From Sesamum alatum (Eukaryota > Streptophyta > Magnoliopsida > Lamiales > Pedaliaceae), in NCBI GenBank assembly GCA_034509735.1, contig JACGWO010000001.1:30197966-30261965 (forward strand): 64,000 bases of DNA, written 5' to 3'. The position numbers were made by a program, and so were the translations under genes. Position 1 is the stretch's first letter. Each line of letters opens with the position of its first letter. The notes below the pieces were generated by a model. That model did no database searches, had not been told where the DNA came from, and was given only the letters and a program-made list of their open reading frames with translations. Shown piece after piece: positions 1-11,982 of the stretch.

Positions 1-289
1 AGATCCAAGGTCGTAAATCCAACACACGACGAAGGTCTTCAAAGTGATTAAAGCAAGACTCCGAGACTTTACGAACAACAACACCCCTCACTGTCTGAAA
101 CATACTTGTTAGGGAGTCCTTTAGAGCATCAAAATGGACTGGACGATGCGACAACAAACGACCAACCAACGACAAGCGAAAACCACCAGCCCCTTTATCC
201 CACTCCGATTGTGGGATGCAGACCCCCTCACCTTCCTCCACCATAAGAGAAAGAACCAAATCAAGACGCAGAATATCACCGTCCATCAT
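1..289 (-). CDS. LINE-type ORF1, DUF4283 N-terminal part (partial, runs off left edge)
   Basis: Minus-strand frame beginning at two adjacent ATGs (289-287 and 286-284); 96 codons stay open to the window edge, so it is missed by tracks that need a stop codon. Residues 41-50 (LVGRLLSHRP) followed by 51-60 (VHFDALKDSL) are the DUF4283 core, and the last visible residues, RPWI, match the usual end of that block. In known plants this domain forms the N-terminus of ORF1 of L1-type LINEs, a nucleic-acid-binding protein normally followed by a CCHC knuckle. No frameshift or stop is seen, unlike every other LINE ORF1 here. A domesticated DUF4283 retrogene cannot be excluded because the rest lies outside the window. 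The plus-strand frame at 134-316 is its antisense shadow. Confidence 0.75.
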   Translation of the reverse strand, partial: MMDGDILRLDLVLSLMVEEGEGVCIPQSEWDKGAGGFRLSLVGRLLSHRPVHFDALKDSLTSMFQTVRGVVVRKVSESCFNHFEDLRRVLDLRPWI

Positions 290-449
290 ATACTACCAGG
301 AGGAGAGAACCTTTAACAAAATCCAGTAAAATCCCAATACAAACCATAAAACACAATCTGAACCCTAGAGGGCACGATGCCTACCATTCTCATGCAGAGA
401 AAACGTTTTCCAAAGATATGGAATTCAAATTGTATGTAGTTGATATTTC

Positions 450-735
450 TGAACTCCTTGGGCCAATTGAATTCAAAACTTTTACACTTAACTGATTAAT
501 GGGATTAACCAATTAGTTTGGACTTGAGTTTAATTAATGGGATTAATTAAATTATTTTGATTGTAAATTAATTAGATTAATTTGGACTTAAAATTAATTT
601 GTAGGGATAGATTAATTAGAGCTCAATTTAATTATGAATTAAAATATAGTCCTAACCAACTCAGAGTCCACAAGCCTAGGAGAGCGGCTATTTAAAGGGT
701 GAAATGGGCAGAAAATTACATAAGAGTAGAAATAT
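450..735 (+). repeat. LTR remnant, family 3-like
   Basis: This stretch of alternating AATTAATTAAAT-type text, ending in a 'CACAAGCCTAGG' segment and a short TATTTAAAGG motif, resembles the second half of the family 3 LTR at about 16200-16400 (same order: TTAATTAGATTAA, CCTAACCAACTC-like, CACAAGCCTA). Both ends are indistinct. It carries no coding signal. Confidence 0.45.
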
Positions 736-1742
736 CCTAAATTTTCTCAACAATAATTTATTTTGTGCTTTATTTTATTCATCAATAATCATTACTTTAA
801 GTATGTATTCTTGGCACCAAACTTCAAATCTAGTTTATTCATAATAACATATACGTCGTTAATTTTATATTGCATTCCTGCTTCAATGAGTGCAAATAAT
901 AAGAACTGACACACCATTGTGACATTTATGCTCTCTCAACCAAGAATCCAACGCTAATTAGTTATCAAAATGATGAAATTCATGCCACAAAACCAACTAT
1001 ATTTTAAGCATGTAAGTATTTATTTGCTTGTGATGAGAGATTGATTTGATTTTTAATTAATTATTTGATTATAATTTATCTAGTCATTTATTCAATTTTG
1101 TATCTAAAGCATATGAGTAGATTTGCTAAAGTATAGTTTGAATTTTTTTTTATCATTTAAATTTGAAAACATCAGTGAAATTAAGCTTAACTTAGAATTA
1201 TTAAAAAATGGACAAATATTAAGCTTAGCCTAGGATAATTAAGAAACAAACAAAGCTAAATTTCGTTAAAGTGCTAGTAAATTTGAAATTCATCACAAAT
1301 AGTGAAAAAAAAATAGATGTTTTAGTAATTTATTCAAAATTCCCAACCTTTCGCCCTCATTTGCGCAGATTGAAAAGTCGAGTTTCCTTCTTCCTCAACT
1401 TGTCAATAATTTATTAAATCCCGAATCTTGGAATATTTTGTTTCATGTGTAAATATTCAACAAATATACAGAAAAAAATAATGAAAAATGAATACTTTAA
1501 GATTTCATTGTATAAATTATCCTTTATCTTGATAAATGTAAGTGTAGAAATATTTCCACCGTCTATTATTGAGAAACTTTTTTAAAGTCTAGCTTATTCA
1601 TCAATGATTTCACTTGAATGACCTATCTTTTATCATAACTTTTTTAAATGCCAAAATATCACATCTGCCCTCGTGTGTAAATATGAATATTTGTAGCCGG
1701 TATCTTTGACTTATTCAATCTTCCAATGCACACTCGCCTATT

Positions 1743-1775
<33 letters not shown>

Positions 1776-2361
1776 AATTATTAGTGTATTTATCACATTT
1801 TCACGATTTTTTTACTAAATATATTTAACTTCGATTAAATTGATTTATGGATATAAAATTAAAAATACATATAAATATATTTTGTAGTCTCGATATTGAA
1901 TGTTTAGAAATAAATTTGATTTAGTTTTTTCTTGATTTTATTCAATATCTATCAAAATATATATTGAATATACATTTTGTTATATACTTAGAAAAAAGAA
2001 ATAATATTGATTAGATTCTTTTGTATAAATATTAATCTATTTGATTCTTTATTTAAAAAAAATTGTTAGATAATATTGATTAGATTTCTTTTGATAAATC
2101 CAATATTTTAATTTTCTTTTATCAAAAAAAAAAGTATTAGATAATAAATTTAGATCTGTTTAGGATGAATACTAATATTTTTTAATAGTTATCTAAAAAT
2201 ATGTTATATTCCATTTGGCAAAATAGAGCTCATTGAGACGGTCCACGTCTACGCATACGTAGCATTTAGGTGGATAGTCTCAATGATTCTATTTTATTAT
2301 ATATAGATATCCATATTTAGAAGCCATCATGTGATTTAATATAATGAAATTGAATTGTGTT
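736..2361. other. AT-rich stretch without a gene
   Basis: No credible coding frame on either strand. It holds long A and T runs and a compound microsatellite, (CA)n followed by (TA)n, at about 1743-1775. It is probably old intergenic or decayed repeat DNA. The last five bases (2362-2366, GTTAT) are the left target duplication of the next element. Confidence 0.6.
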
Positions 2362-2366
2362 GTTAT

Positions 2367-4356
2367 TGTTAGAATAGGTGACCATGTAGCCAATCTTGGT
2401 AGGCGAATTGTAACCTATGTCTGAACAATTTTGAGATTTTAATAAATTATTAATGAATAAGAAGTGAAATTCATTTGGCATTTACTTTGTTTGTGTTCAC
2501 TTTATCTGCTTTATATATTCTTTTCACTATGCAAACAAAGCCCACGGACTGAAAACACATTTCGGGACTAGGACTACGCTTGGAGGTAGGTCCATGAAAT
2601 CAGTCCCACTGAATCAGTACGAAAATCTCCAAGTCAAGGAATCTCGAAAATGGGTACCGAGATTCCCCTTGAGACTTGCACTAAGCATCTGCTGTCGTAT
2701 TTCATCGACGGGTGACGAGGGTCGTCTAAGCAGTGTTAGTGGGTTAGCCTGCTAGGGAGCAGCTGACTGAGGTGACTCGCGGGAACCGTCTTACGGAGGA
2801 TCTTGAGTAGGGTCAGTTAGGTATGACGTGTGTTCCCGGTTCCAATGTACAGGTCAAAGTCCTTTGACTTGAGTAACTACTGAGTTTACCTGTACATCAG
2901 GTATGTACCTTAGATATGGTGAGAGATTGCCAAGAAGCACTTGAGTAATCATAAGCCATGTCTAGTGCAGCTCTGGTGTACAGAGCGACAGTAGTTTCCA
3001 AGAAAGGATCTATCTCCTGTCAAGATATTGACAGTTGTGTCTCACAAATACTCTGTGTCTTGTCCCTAAAATCTGTGGCCTCAATAACTGAATAGAAGGG
3101 AAGGTTTCCCTTGTGGCGTTTAGTAAAGGACAGACCGACACTTAGGTCCAAAATGGGTACCTGCATTTTTTGTGCCCTAGACCCTAAGTGGTGAGACCGT
3201 AGACGCAAGGATAGATGTACTGTAGAGCCTAAATATTTATCCCCGTATATTCACCTAGTCTCTAGTGCCATGGACCGTTACTAGATGGCCACCAATGGTA
3301 ACGGGCGGATTCTAGGAATTTAACTAAGTCTAGCTGAAGGTGAACCTAAATAGTCACACACAATCCGCACACATTAAAGTATTTAATTTGAAATTAAATA
3401 TTTGGAGAAATGGAATGATTAAATTGGATTTAATCGGGTCTTTATTTTCTTGGAAAGAATTAATTCCTTTTATTAGATAAAAGGTTTTTATCTAATAAAT
3501 TAGATTTATTAGAAAATTAATTTAATGGGCTTAGAATAAATATTTATATTTAATATATTTGTTTATTGTCCTTGGAATATTTAAATAGGATTTTAATATT
3601 CCATGAAATTAAATTAATCGTTGAGATTAAGAGGGAGGGATCAATGGCTATTATTGGTTTGACCAAAGGAGCTTGATTTTGACTAGGATTTGACTAGGTC
3701 AAATCCTAGTTATGGAAGAGTTTTCAAAGTGTAGGAGATTGAAGAGTAAAAAGAATCCTCTTCTATAAATACTCCTTAGCACACACATTGAAGAGGATGA
3801 TGATTCTTGAAACACACACACACACACTCGTGCTCTCTCTCCCTCTCTCTCGTTCGCCTCTCTTTTCTCTCTCCAAGAAAATAGTTTCTTGTTCTTTTGT
3901 TCTTTAACAATTGAACAAAGGAGGATTGATCTCGTTAAATTAATAACGTTTGATCGATCCGTCCTCTCCTAAAATACTTGTTCATTCGCTAGCACGAAGT
4001 TCAAGATACGTGGACGGATTGCGTGTCACGAATTAGAGGGTCTCCCATACGAGATCTTGGAGCAAATCGGGGAACAACGTGAGTACCGGTTAGAAGAGGA
4101 AAACGACGAATCGGTAGGTTTCTGTTTACGTTTTTTCATCTTCTTTTATTTTAATCCTATGGCCTCCATGATTGCTATGTTTACTTTTATTATTCATGAG
4201 ATACACCGAACGCCCGGGAGTTTCAAGGGTACAACCCTTGAACGAATTTATTTGAATATATGTTATGCATGTTTAAATTTTCGTAATTTAAATTATACCG
4301 CGCTTCCGCATTCGTACTACTCCCGAGACGATCCACACACCTACCCAAGGCTTTCA
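2367..4356 (+). mobile_element. Solo LTR no. 1, copia-type family 1
   Basis: Starts TGTTAGAATAGG and ends GGCTTTCA, about 1990 bp, flanked by a perfect 5-bp duplication GTTAT (2362-2366 and 4357-4361). That makes it a complete insertion from which the internal region and one LTR have been lost, the usual product of LTR-LTR recombination. It contains the conserved LTR blocks seen in all families here (for example around 3260-3305) and a TATA box at 3763-3771 followed by CA- and CT-rich DNA. No primer site or coding sequence adjoins it. The plus frame at 4057-4446 crosses the LTR end and its flank and is not a gene. Confidence 0.93.
3763..3771 (+). promoter_or_regulatory. LTR TATA box
   Basis: CTATAAATA, followed within about 20-80 bases by (CA)n and CT-rich DNA. 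The same arrangement occurs at the same relative place, about 1.4 kb into the LTR, in the other family 1 copies (8996, 61830, and 10401 on the minus strand). This marks the likely U3/R boundary. Confidence 0.6.
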
Positions 4357-4361
4357 GTTAT

Positions 4362-5004
4362 TTTAAATATATATATATATATATATATATCTGAGATATA
4401 TAAATTGTTGATATGTGGTTTATTCATTTTTTTGATAAATGTATAAAGGTCAGGATGATCATGGAGCCCTAGACCTTGTGTTATTGATTTTATTTTTTTG
4501 TTGTTTTAAATGAGGCCTGTGGGTCTTCCTTTTTCTATTTTTAGTATACGTTGTAAAATTCTTTCTCCCTTCTATATACCTCCCATCAAATTCTGATTGA
4601 GGTTTTTTTTAATTAATTTTTCAAATGTACCGAGAGTAGAATTAGGTGGTGAGAAATATTTATTTAGATGGTGAGCAATATTTATTTAATTTACTTTGTG
4701 GAGATAAAAAGAAGTCTATGGAGATTATGGAGGACCAAAAGGAAAGCCCAAGGTGGAAGACTCGAAGCCCATATATGTACAGAATACAAATACGTAATAG
4801 GTAGGCATCGTAGCATTTAAAACACCATAGATTGACCAATGACCTACCAAGCCAATAGTTGGGCTTTTGTCGATCTATTTTGTGAACAGTTTTTTTCAAT
4901 AAAATATTGATTAATGAGAAATAGTTCTTTGGCCAAATTTCATCATCTACATTTAATCCATATGGCTAGTAGGCATCATCATTGAAACTCTTAGATCATA
5001 CATA
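4362..5004. other. Gene-free flank between two insertions
   Basis: An (AT)n microsatellite at about 4367-4391, then AT-rich text with no supported coding frame. It ends at the TSD ATACG (5005-5009) of the next element. Confidence 0.6.
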
Positions 5005-5009
5005 ATACG

Positions 5010-5664
5010 TGTTGGAAGATGGTGAATCATAAAGTAAAGAATAAATCGTGACAAGTGATTGGTTATGATGTGCGACGCATAACAAGCTCGTGACAGCTTC
5101 TGACCGCTTGTGACAAGTGGATGATGGTTGATAACGTCCAAATCATCATCCAACCATGTCTAAAGCAACCGAATAGGTGTGTCCTTTAGTTGAAAGAATG
5201 CATCCATTGGGTGAAATTCTTTGGGTGAAACGATGCGTCCATTTGAGTGAAATGGTATATCCTTTGGGTGAAATGATGCGTCCATTAGGAAAGATCATAA
5301 CCGTTCAAAGACATCTTTTTTTACTGGACATATCCGTTCGATACACCTTTCCAACTACGATAAATAGGCCTCCCATTTTAATTTCATTATTAATTCAACT
5401 CATTCATAGCATTCGTAAGCATAAAAGCATTCTGCAAGTAGAGTTTAGCAAGAGAGTTTCAAAATAGCATTTGGTTCATCCTTTCTCAAAGTTTGTAGTG
5501 CTGCTACTTTGAGATAGAAAGTCGTTATATCTTGGGAGACAAATTGCCGATTCCATGAGCACTAGAGCAGGGCATAATTGTCTGAAAGATAAAGAGTTTA
5601 ACTCTTGTCTCAACTTCGTAATACACAATTTCCCGCACTATCCATCTCATTCATTCCCTATAAG
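5010..5664 (+). repeat. 5' LTR of the old copia element
   Basis: Starts TGTTGGAAGATGG directly after TSD ATACG and ends ATTCATTCCCTATA. It aligns along its length with 11983-12584 (shared: GTGACAAGTGATTGGTTA, GATGGTTGATAA, a hexad-rich region of 'GGGTGAAA' repeats). A degraded TATA (CGATAAATAGG) is at 5358. No clear tRNA primer site follows; the expected TGGTATCAGAGC has decayed or been lost. Confidence 0.9.
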
Positions 5665-5694
5665 TTTTAAGACAATTATTTGTCATTGTGTATT

Positions 5695-6312
5695 ATGGTG
5701 ACTGGATCTGCTGCTACAATTCTTGCTATGGCGACTGGATCTGCTGCTACTAATCCGACTACTATAGCTGTCCAACCACATGTGCCACAACCGATTGCTG
5801 CCCAAGGAGAAAGGCCAAAATTCTCTGGTAATGACTTTAAGAAATGACATCAAAATATGCTGTTCTACCTCACTACGTTGAACCTAGCTAGGTTCTTAAG
5901 TGAGGAAACCCCCGTTGTTTCTGAAGGGGAGACTGATCCAAACAGAGGGCTACTTTTGATGCATGGTGACATGGGGATTTTTTATGTAGAAACTACACCC
6001 TCAATGGCTTGAGCGATACTTTGTACAGTGCATATAGCTCAGCTAAGACTGCAAAAGCCCTTTGGGAATCCTTGAAAAAGAAACACAAAACGAAGGATGC
6101 CGACTTCAAAAAATTCATAGTTGGGAAGTTCTTGGAATTCAAAATGGTGGATTCCAAAATTATAATGAGCCAAGTCCAATAACTCCAAATGATCTTGCAT
6201 GATTTGCATGCGGAAGGAATGAGGCTCAGTGAATCCATTCAAGTAGCTGCTATGATTGAAAAGCTACATTCGCTATTGAAGGAATTTAAAAATTACTTGA
6301 ATAGCAAGTGAG
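5695..6312 (+). pseudogene. Copia gag remnant
   Basis: From the ATG at 5695 the frame reads a short Ala/Thr-rich leader, then 'PKFSGNDFKK', a stop where Trp is expected, and 'LFYLTTLNLARFL', the N-terminal landmark of copia Gag (retrotrans_gag/UBN2 type, the capsid protein that packages the element RNA). Further on are 'SAKTAKALWESLKKKHKTKD' and 'FKMVDSKIIMSQVQ', with frameshifts and in-frame stops. No CCHC knuckle, protease or integrase follows: the text jumps at about 6312 into RT. It is a broken gene in a non-autonomous copy. The minus-strand frames at 5993-6242 are its shadow. Confidence 0.85.
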
Positions 6313-7470
6313 ATGAAGAGATCTACATGGAACAACCTGAAGGATTTGTTGTTCCTAGCCAAGAAAAGAAGGTATGTAGACTCGTCAAATCATTGTACGG
6401 GCTTAAACAAGCTCCTAATGGCATGAAAATATGAGCGTACTATGTTGTTAAATAGTTTCAAAATCAACGAGTGTGATAAATGTGTATATAGCACTCACAA
6501 CTCATTTATCATAGTATGTCTATATGTAGATGACATGTTGATAACGGGATGTAGTCGTGACATCATTTTGACTAACAAAGGAATGTTGATAAAATATTTT
6601 GATATGAAAGACATGGGTTTAGCTGACGTAATATTAGGGATTAATATCTCTAAAACTTCTGATGGATTGGTCTTATCACAATCTCATTATACTGAGTCTG
6701 TTCCTAGAGAGTTAAAGGCTTACGATAGTCCACGTGCTAAGACTCCTGTAAATTTAAGCCAACTTAAAAAAGAACAAACGTGAACCCGAATGTCAAATAG
6801 AATACTCAAGAATAATTGGTAGTTTGATGTACATCATGAATTGCACTAGTCCTTATATTGCACACTCAGTAAACAAACTGAGTAAATTTACGATTAATCC
6901 TAGCAAAGATCATTGGAAGGGGTTAATTAGGGTCCTTCGATACTTAAAATACACTTCAAACTATGGATTACATTATACGAGATATCCAGCTGTGTTGGAA
7001 GGATACAATGATGCCAATTGGATGCCCGATACTAAAGATACTAAGTCCACAAGTGGCTATGTATTCACCATTGGAGGTGGTGCAGTATCTTGGAAGTCCT
7101 CAAAACAAATGTGTATAGCTCGTTCCACAATGGAATATGAGTTTATCGCTTTAGATAAAGCTGGAGAAAAAGCTGAATGGCTTCGTAATTTCTTAGAGGA
7201 CATTCCTTGTTAGACTAAACTAGTGACTGCAATTGTGATACATTGTGATAGTCAATCGGCTATTGGAAGGGCACGAAGCAGTATGTATAATGGTAAGTCA
7301 AGACATATACGTCGAAGACATAATACCATAAACAGTTGATCTCTAATGGAATAATATCTATTGACTATATAAAGTCAAAGGATAATTTAGCAGATCCATT
7401 AACGAAAGGCCTTTCTAGAGATCAATTATATTGTTCGTCGAGGGGAATAGGATTAAAATCCGCCAATTAA
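6312..7470 (+). pseudogene. Copia reverse transcriptase (C-terminal half) and RNase H remnant
   Basis: Begins inside RT at 'EIYMEQPEGF', followed by 'CRLVKSLYGLKQAP', then 'LYVDDMLITG', which retains both catalytic aspartates of YVDD. Next come 'MKDMGLADVILGINI', the connection region, and RNase H landmarks '[19 protein letters not shown]', 'AVSWKSSKQ' and 'TKGLSRDQ'. Frameshifts or stops lie at about 6430, 6781, 7213 and 7340. It once copied the element RNA into DNA in cytoplasmic particles. The clade looks Tork-like by motif style, but I could not place it by comparison. The fusion of gag to this point shows one large internal deletion. Confidence 0.88.
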
Positions 7471-7598
7471 ATCTCTATAGGGGTAACACAACGTTGTTGA
7501 CTGGAGATCCCAAGATCTTGGTTCAATGTGACAACTAAGTTATAAAGATTGTGGAAAGCACTTGGAGTTTTTACTCATTCCCATTCCTATGACAAAAA
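7471..7598 (+). other. 3' tail of the old copia element, left piece
   Basis: Non-coding tail after the RNase H end. The last five bases (7594-7598, AAAAA) are duplicated at 9579-9583 around solo LTR no. 2, so this piece is continuous with 9584-9821. Confidence 0.7.
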
Positions 7599-9578
7599 TG
7601 TTAGAATAGGTGACCGTGAAGCCAATCTAATTGGGCTAATGTAACCTATGTCTGAACAATTTCAGTGTTTTAATAAATTGTAATGAATAAGAAAGTGATT
7701 TCATATGCTCAATACTTTGTTTGTGTTCACTTACTGATTTACATTAACTGTTCACTGCACAAGCAAAGCCCACAGACTGAAAACACATTCTGGGAAACTG
7801 GAACTGTGCATTAGATGGTGGTTCATGAAATTAGTTTCTCCAGATCGGTCTGAAACTCTCCAAGTCAAGGAATCTCGAGATAGGGTATCGAGAATCCGTG
7901 TGAGACGCACTAAGCATTTTCAGTCGCGTTTCATCGACAAGTGAGGAGGCTCGTCCATGCAATGTTAGTGGGTCAGCCAGCTAGGTGGTTGCTGGTTGAG
8001 GTGACTAATGGGAACCATCCTATGGAGGACCTTGAGTAGGATCAGTCAGGTATGAGTTGTATTCCCGGTTCCAACATTACGAATTGATCGTTGGACTTGA
8101 GGGATTATTGAGATCACCTACACACGTGCCTGTATCTTAGGTATGGCGAAAGGCTACCAAGTCAAGTAACTCGGTTGTCATAAGCCCTATCTAGTGCAGT
8201 CAAGATGTGTAGCGTGACAGTAGGTCCTAAGAGAGGATGCATCTCCTGTCAGAAGGCTGACGGTAATATCTCACTTTACTCTAAGACTCGTCCCTGATAA
8301 ATCTGTGGCCACAGTAACTGAACAAATGGGTAGGACCCCTGTGACGGTTAGTATGGACAAGGCAAGGCTTAGGTCGAGAATGGGTACGTACAGATCCATG
8401 CCCTAGACTCTAAGCAGTGAGATTGTAGGTGGAAGGATAAAAGGTACTAAAGAGCCTAAATGTTCACACCATAAATATTCACCTAGTCTCTAGTGCTATG
8501 GACCGTTGCTAGACGGCCACCCATGGTGACGGACAAATTCATGTCATGAGATGATTGGGAATTCGGCCAAGTCTAGCTGAGGGTGAACATAAAAAGTCAC
8601 ACACAATCCGCACGCAACAAAGGTATTTAATTTGAAATTAATTTAGAGAGGTTGAACGATTTAAATTAGATTTAATCGGTTCCGTTTCCTTTCTTGGGAT
8701 GTTGATTCCTTTAATTAGATTAAGAGGAATGTAAATTAGATTTATTGGAATAAATTAAGTGGGCTTAAAAATAAATATTATTATTTATTTTATTTATTTA
8801 AAAGCCCTATGGTTTATTTAAATAGGATTAAATATTCCATAATTAAATGGACGGATGAGATTAAAGAGGAGAGATCAAGGGCCTAGATTAGTTTGACTAA
8901 TCCAAGCCTAGTTTGACTAGGACATTGACTAGATCAAAATCCTAGTCAAACCAAACTTTTAAAGTTGGAGTTTGAAGAGGAATAGGATTCCCCTTCTATA
9001 AATACTCCTCGGTTGAGACTTTAGAATGATGATGATGATCAAGAAGTGCACAGACACACACACACCCACATGGCTACTCTCCCTCCCTCTCTCTCGTCCA
9101 CATCCCCTTTCCCAAGAAAAAGTTTTGGTTCCTTGTTTCATACAAGTGAACTCAAGAGGATTGATCACATTAACTAATAACGCTTGGTCGATCCACCATC
9201 TCTAAAATAACAATTGATTTTTCACTAGTACGAGGATCAAGATACGTGGGTACATTGCGTGTATGATTTAGAGGGTCTCTTGTTCGAGATCTTGGTGCAA
9301 AATGGGGAACAACGCGAGTAGCGGTTTGAAAATAAAACTACAACCGGGTAGGTTCCTTTATTTGTGTCTTCGATTTTCTTACCCTGTGGCCTCCATCATT
9401 TGCATGTTTTATTTAGTCATTAGATGCACTGAATGCCCGGGAGGTTAAAAGGAACACCCCTTGAACGTGTTATTTACAGTTATGTACTAGCATGTTTTAA
9501 ATTAATGTTTTATTTTATATTGCTCTTCCGCATTCGCGCTCATCCTGAGATAATCCACACGCCATCCATTGGCTTTCA
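7599..9578 (+). mobile_element. Solo LTR no. 2, copia-type family 1
   Basis: Starts TGTTAGAATAGG and ends GGCTTTCA, about 1980 bp, flanked by AAAAA (7594-7598 and 9579-9583). It is colinear with solo LTR no. 1 over its whole length, including the palindrome CTGTGGCCACAG at 8303-8314, the core block at about 8485-8535 and TATA at 8996-9004. It sits in the 3' tail of the old copia element, so it arrived later. Confidence 0.92.
8996..9004 (+). promoter_or_regulatory. LTR TATA box
   Basis: CTATAAATA followed by CA and CT-rich DNA, in the same position as in the other family 1 LTRs. Confidence 0.55.
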
Positions 9579-9583
9579 AAAAA

Positions 9584-9826
9584 GTGCTATCAAAGGGTAG
9601 AGGTTAAGCTATAAGCTTTTAATGATTCCTATTCTAAGTCAAGAACATTATAGGAGATCACCTATATAAGTGTGAAGATGGGCTGCTTCAAATGTGAAAC
9701 ACTTATGAATCTAAGATGGAGTCCAGGGCAAAAACAGACTCAACTGTGAGAATCAAAGATATTAGAGAAGGCATTGTGGGGGGTACTATTGTCTTGGTTT
9801 ACACCAACGGCTAAATAGTTCAAGAC
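9584..9826 (+). other. 3' tail of the old copia element, middle piece
   Basis: Non-coding tail of the old element between the two nested solo LTRs. Bases 9822-9826 (AAGAC) form the left TSD of solo LTR no. 3. No gene. Confidence 0.65.
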
Positions 9827-11822
9827 TGAAAGATTGTGGATCGTCCCGGGAAATAGCGCGAAAGCGCGGTATAAAATTAAAATACGAAAATTTAAACATG
9901 CTTTAATGAAATAAAATAACACGTCCAAGGGGTGTACCCTTGAGATTCCCGGGCGTTATGTGTATCTCATGAATTAAAGAACATAAACAAATCATGGAGG
10001 CCATAGGATTGTAAATTAAAGAGGAACGAAAAATAATAAATCGGAACCTACCGATTGTCGTTTTCGTCTTCTAATCGGTACTCGCGTTGTTCCCCGATTT
10101 GCACCAAATCTCGTGTTTGAGACTCTCCAAACAGTGACACGCAATCCACCCACGTATCTTGTACGTTGTGCTAGCGAACGAACAAGTATTATTTTGGAGA
10201 GGATGAATTAATAACACGTTATTGATTAACGGTATTAATTCTCCTAAGTTCTATTGTTCCAAGAATAAAAGAACAAGAAGTATTTTCTTGTAAGAGGAGA
10301 GAGAGAGGGTGGACGAGTAAAGGGGAGAGAGGAGCCAAAAAATAGTGTGTGCTGTATGTGTTGGAATTTCATCACTTCTCAAATAGTGAAAGGCTAGGAC
10401 TATATATAGAGGAGGAGTTTAATCCTCTTTAAACTCCAACTCTAAAGAGGTCTATTTTGACTAGGATTTTGACCTAGTCAAAGTCCTAGTCAAAGTAGTG
10501 TTTGACTTAGTCAAATCAATCCTAGCCATCCATCTCTCCCTTTCCATCTCAACCATTAATTTAATTTTAATGGAATATTTAAATCCTATTAAATATTCCA
10601 AAGGCCAAATAAATAAATATAATAAATATAAATATTTATTCTAAGGCCATTAAATTAATTCTCTAATAAATTTAATTTATTAGATTAATCCATTTTATCA
10701 AATAAAAAGAAATTAATTCTCCAAGAAAATAAAGGACCCGATTAAATCCAATTTAATAATTCCTTTTCTCCAATATTTAATTCTAAATTAAATAGTTAGT
10801 GTGTGTGGATTGTGTGTGACTCTTTAGGTTCACCTTTCAGCTAGACTTGGTCGGATTCCTGGAATCCGTCCGTAATCCGTCCGTTACCATGGGTGGCCAT
10901 CTAGCAACGGTTCATGGCACTAGAGACTAGGTGAAATTTCGGGGATGAACATTTAGGCTCTAACAGTACACTTGTCCTTCTGTCTACGGTCTCACCACTT
11001 AGGGTCTAGGGCACGGAAAATGCAGGTACCCGTTTTGGACCTAAGTGTCGGTCTGTCCTTACTAAACGCCGCAAGGGAAACCTTCCCTTCTGTTCAGTTA
11101 CTGTGGCCACAGATTTTAGGGACAAGACACAGAGCATACGTGAGGCTCAACTGTCAATGCCTTTGACAGGAGACAGATCCTATCTTGGAAACTACTGTCA
11201 CTCTGTACACTAGAGCTGCACTAGACATGGCTTATGACTACTCAAGTGCTTCTTGACAATCTCTCACCATATCTAAGATACAGACCTGATATACAGGTAA
11301 ACTCAGCAGTTCCTCAAGTCAAAGGACTTGGCCTGTACCGTTGGAACCGGGAATACATGTCATACCTTGCTGACCCTACTCAAGGTCCTCCGTAAGACGG
11401 TTCCCGCGAGTCACCTCAGTCAGTTGCTCCCTAGCAGGCTAACCCACTAACACTACTTAGACGACCTTCGTCACTCGTCGATGAAATACGACAGCAGATG
11501 CTTAGTGCCAGTCTCAAGGGGAATCTCGGTACCCCATTTTCGAGATTCCTTGACTTGGAGATTTCCGGACTGATTCGGCGGGACTGATTTCATGGACCTA
11601 CCTCCAAGCGTAGTCCCAGTCCCCGAAATAGGTTTTCAGTCCGTGGGCTTTGTTTGCATAGTGAACAGATAGATATAAATCAGTAAAGTGAACGCAAACA
11701 AAGTAATGCCAGAATGAATTTCACTTCTTTATTCATTAATAGTTTATCAAAACACTGAAATTGTATAGACATTGGTTACATTTTGTCCGCCAAGATTGGG
11801 TATATGGTCACCTATTCTAACA
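9827..11822 (-). mobile_element. Solo LTR no. 3, copia-type family 1, reversed
   Basis: Read on the minus strand it starts TGTTAGAATAGG (11822 downwards) and ends ATCTTTCA (9827). A perfect TSD AAGAC lies at 9822-9826 and 11823-11827; length 1996 bp. The palindrome CTGTGGCCACAG is at 11101-11112, the core block at about 10880-10934, and a TATA-like TATATATA at 10401-10408. It lies in opposite orientation to solo LTR no. 2, 248 bases away, inside the same older element. Confidence 0.93.
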
Positions 11823-11982
11823 AAGACATCATGCTCACTGATTAGCCATGTAAATCCGATAGTATTCCCCTTAGGAAGGTTCAAAACCACAAACTACCTA
11901 TCCTAATGCAATGACTTCTCGGTTGAAACTCTCTTAAGTGTCTGCATGCTCATATGCATTAATTTTCATTCATGTGGGGGAT
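11823..11982 (+). promoter_or_regulatory. 3' end and polypurine tract of the old copia element
   Basis: The last internal stretch of the old element after solo LTR no. 3. It ends in GTGGGGGAT at about 11974-11981, directly before the 3' LTR, which is the expected place and composition for the plus-strand priming tract. Confidence 0.65.

Noticed and set aside
134..316. Plus-strand 60-codon frame
   Set aside because: Antisense to the DUF4283 frame on the minus strand, which has the recognisable domain.
4057..4446. Plus-strand frame of 129 codons
   Set aside because: Crosses the end of solo LTR no. 1, its duplication and an (AT)n run; it cannot be a conserved protein.
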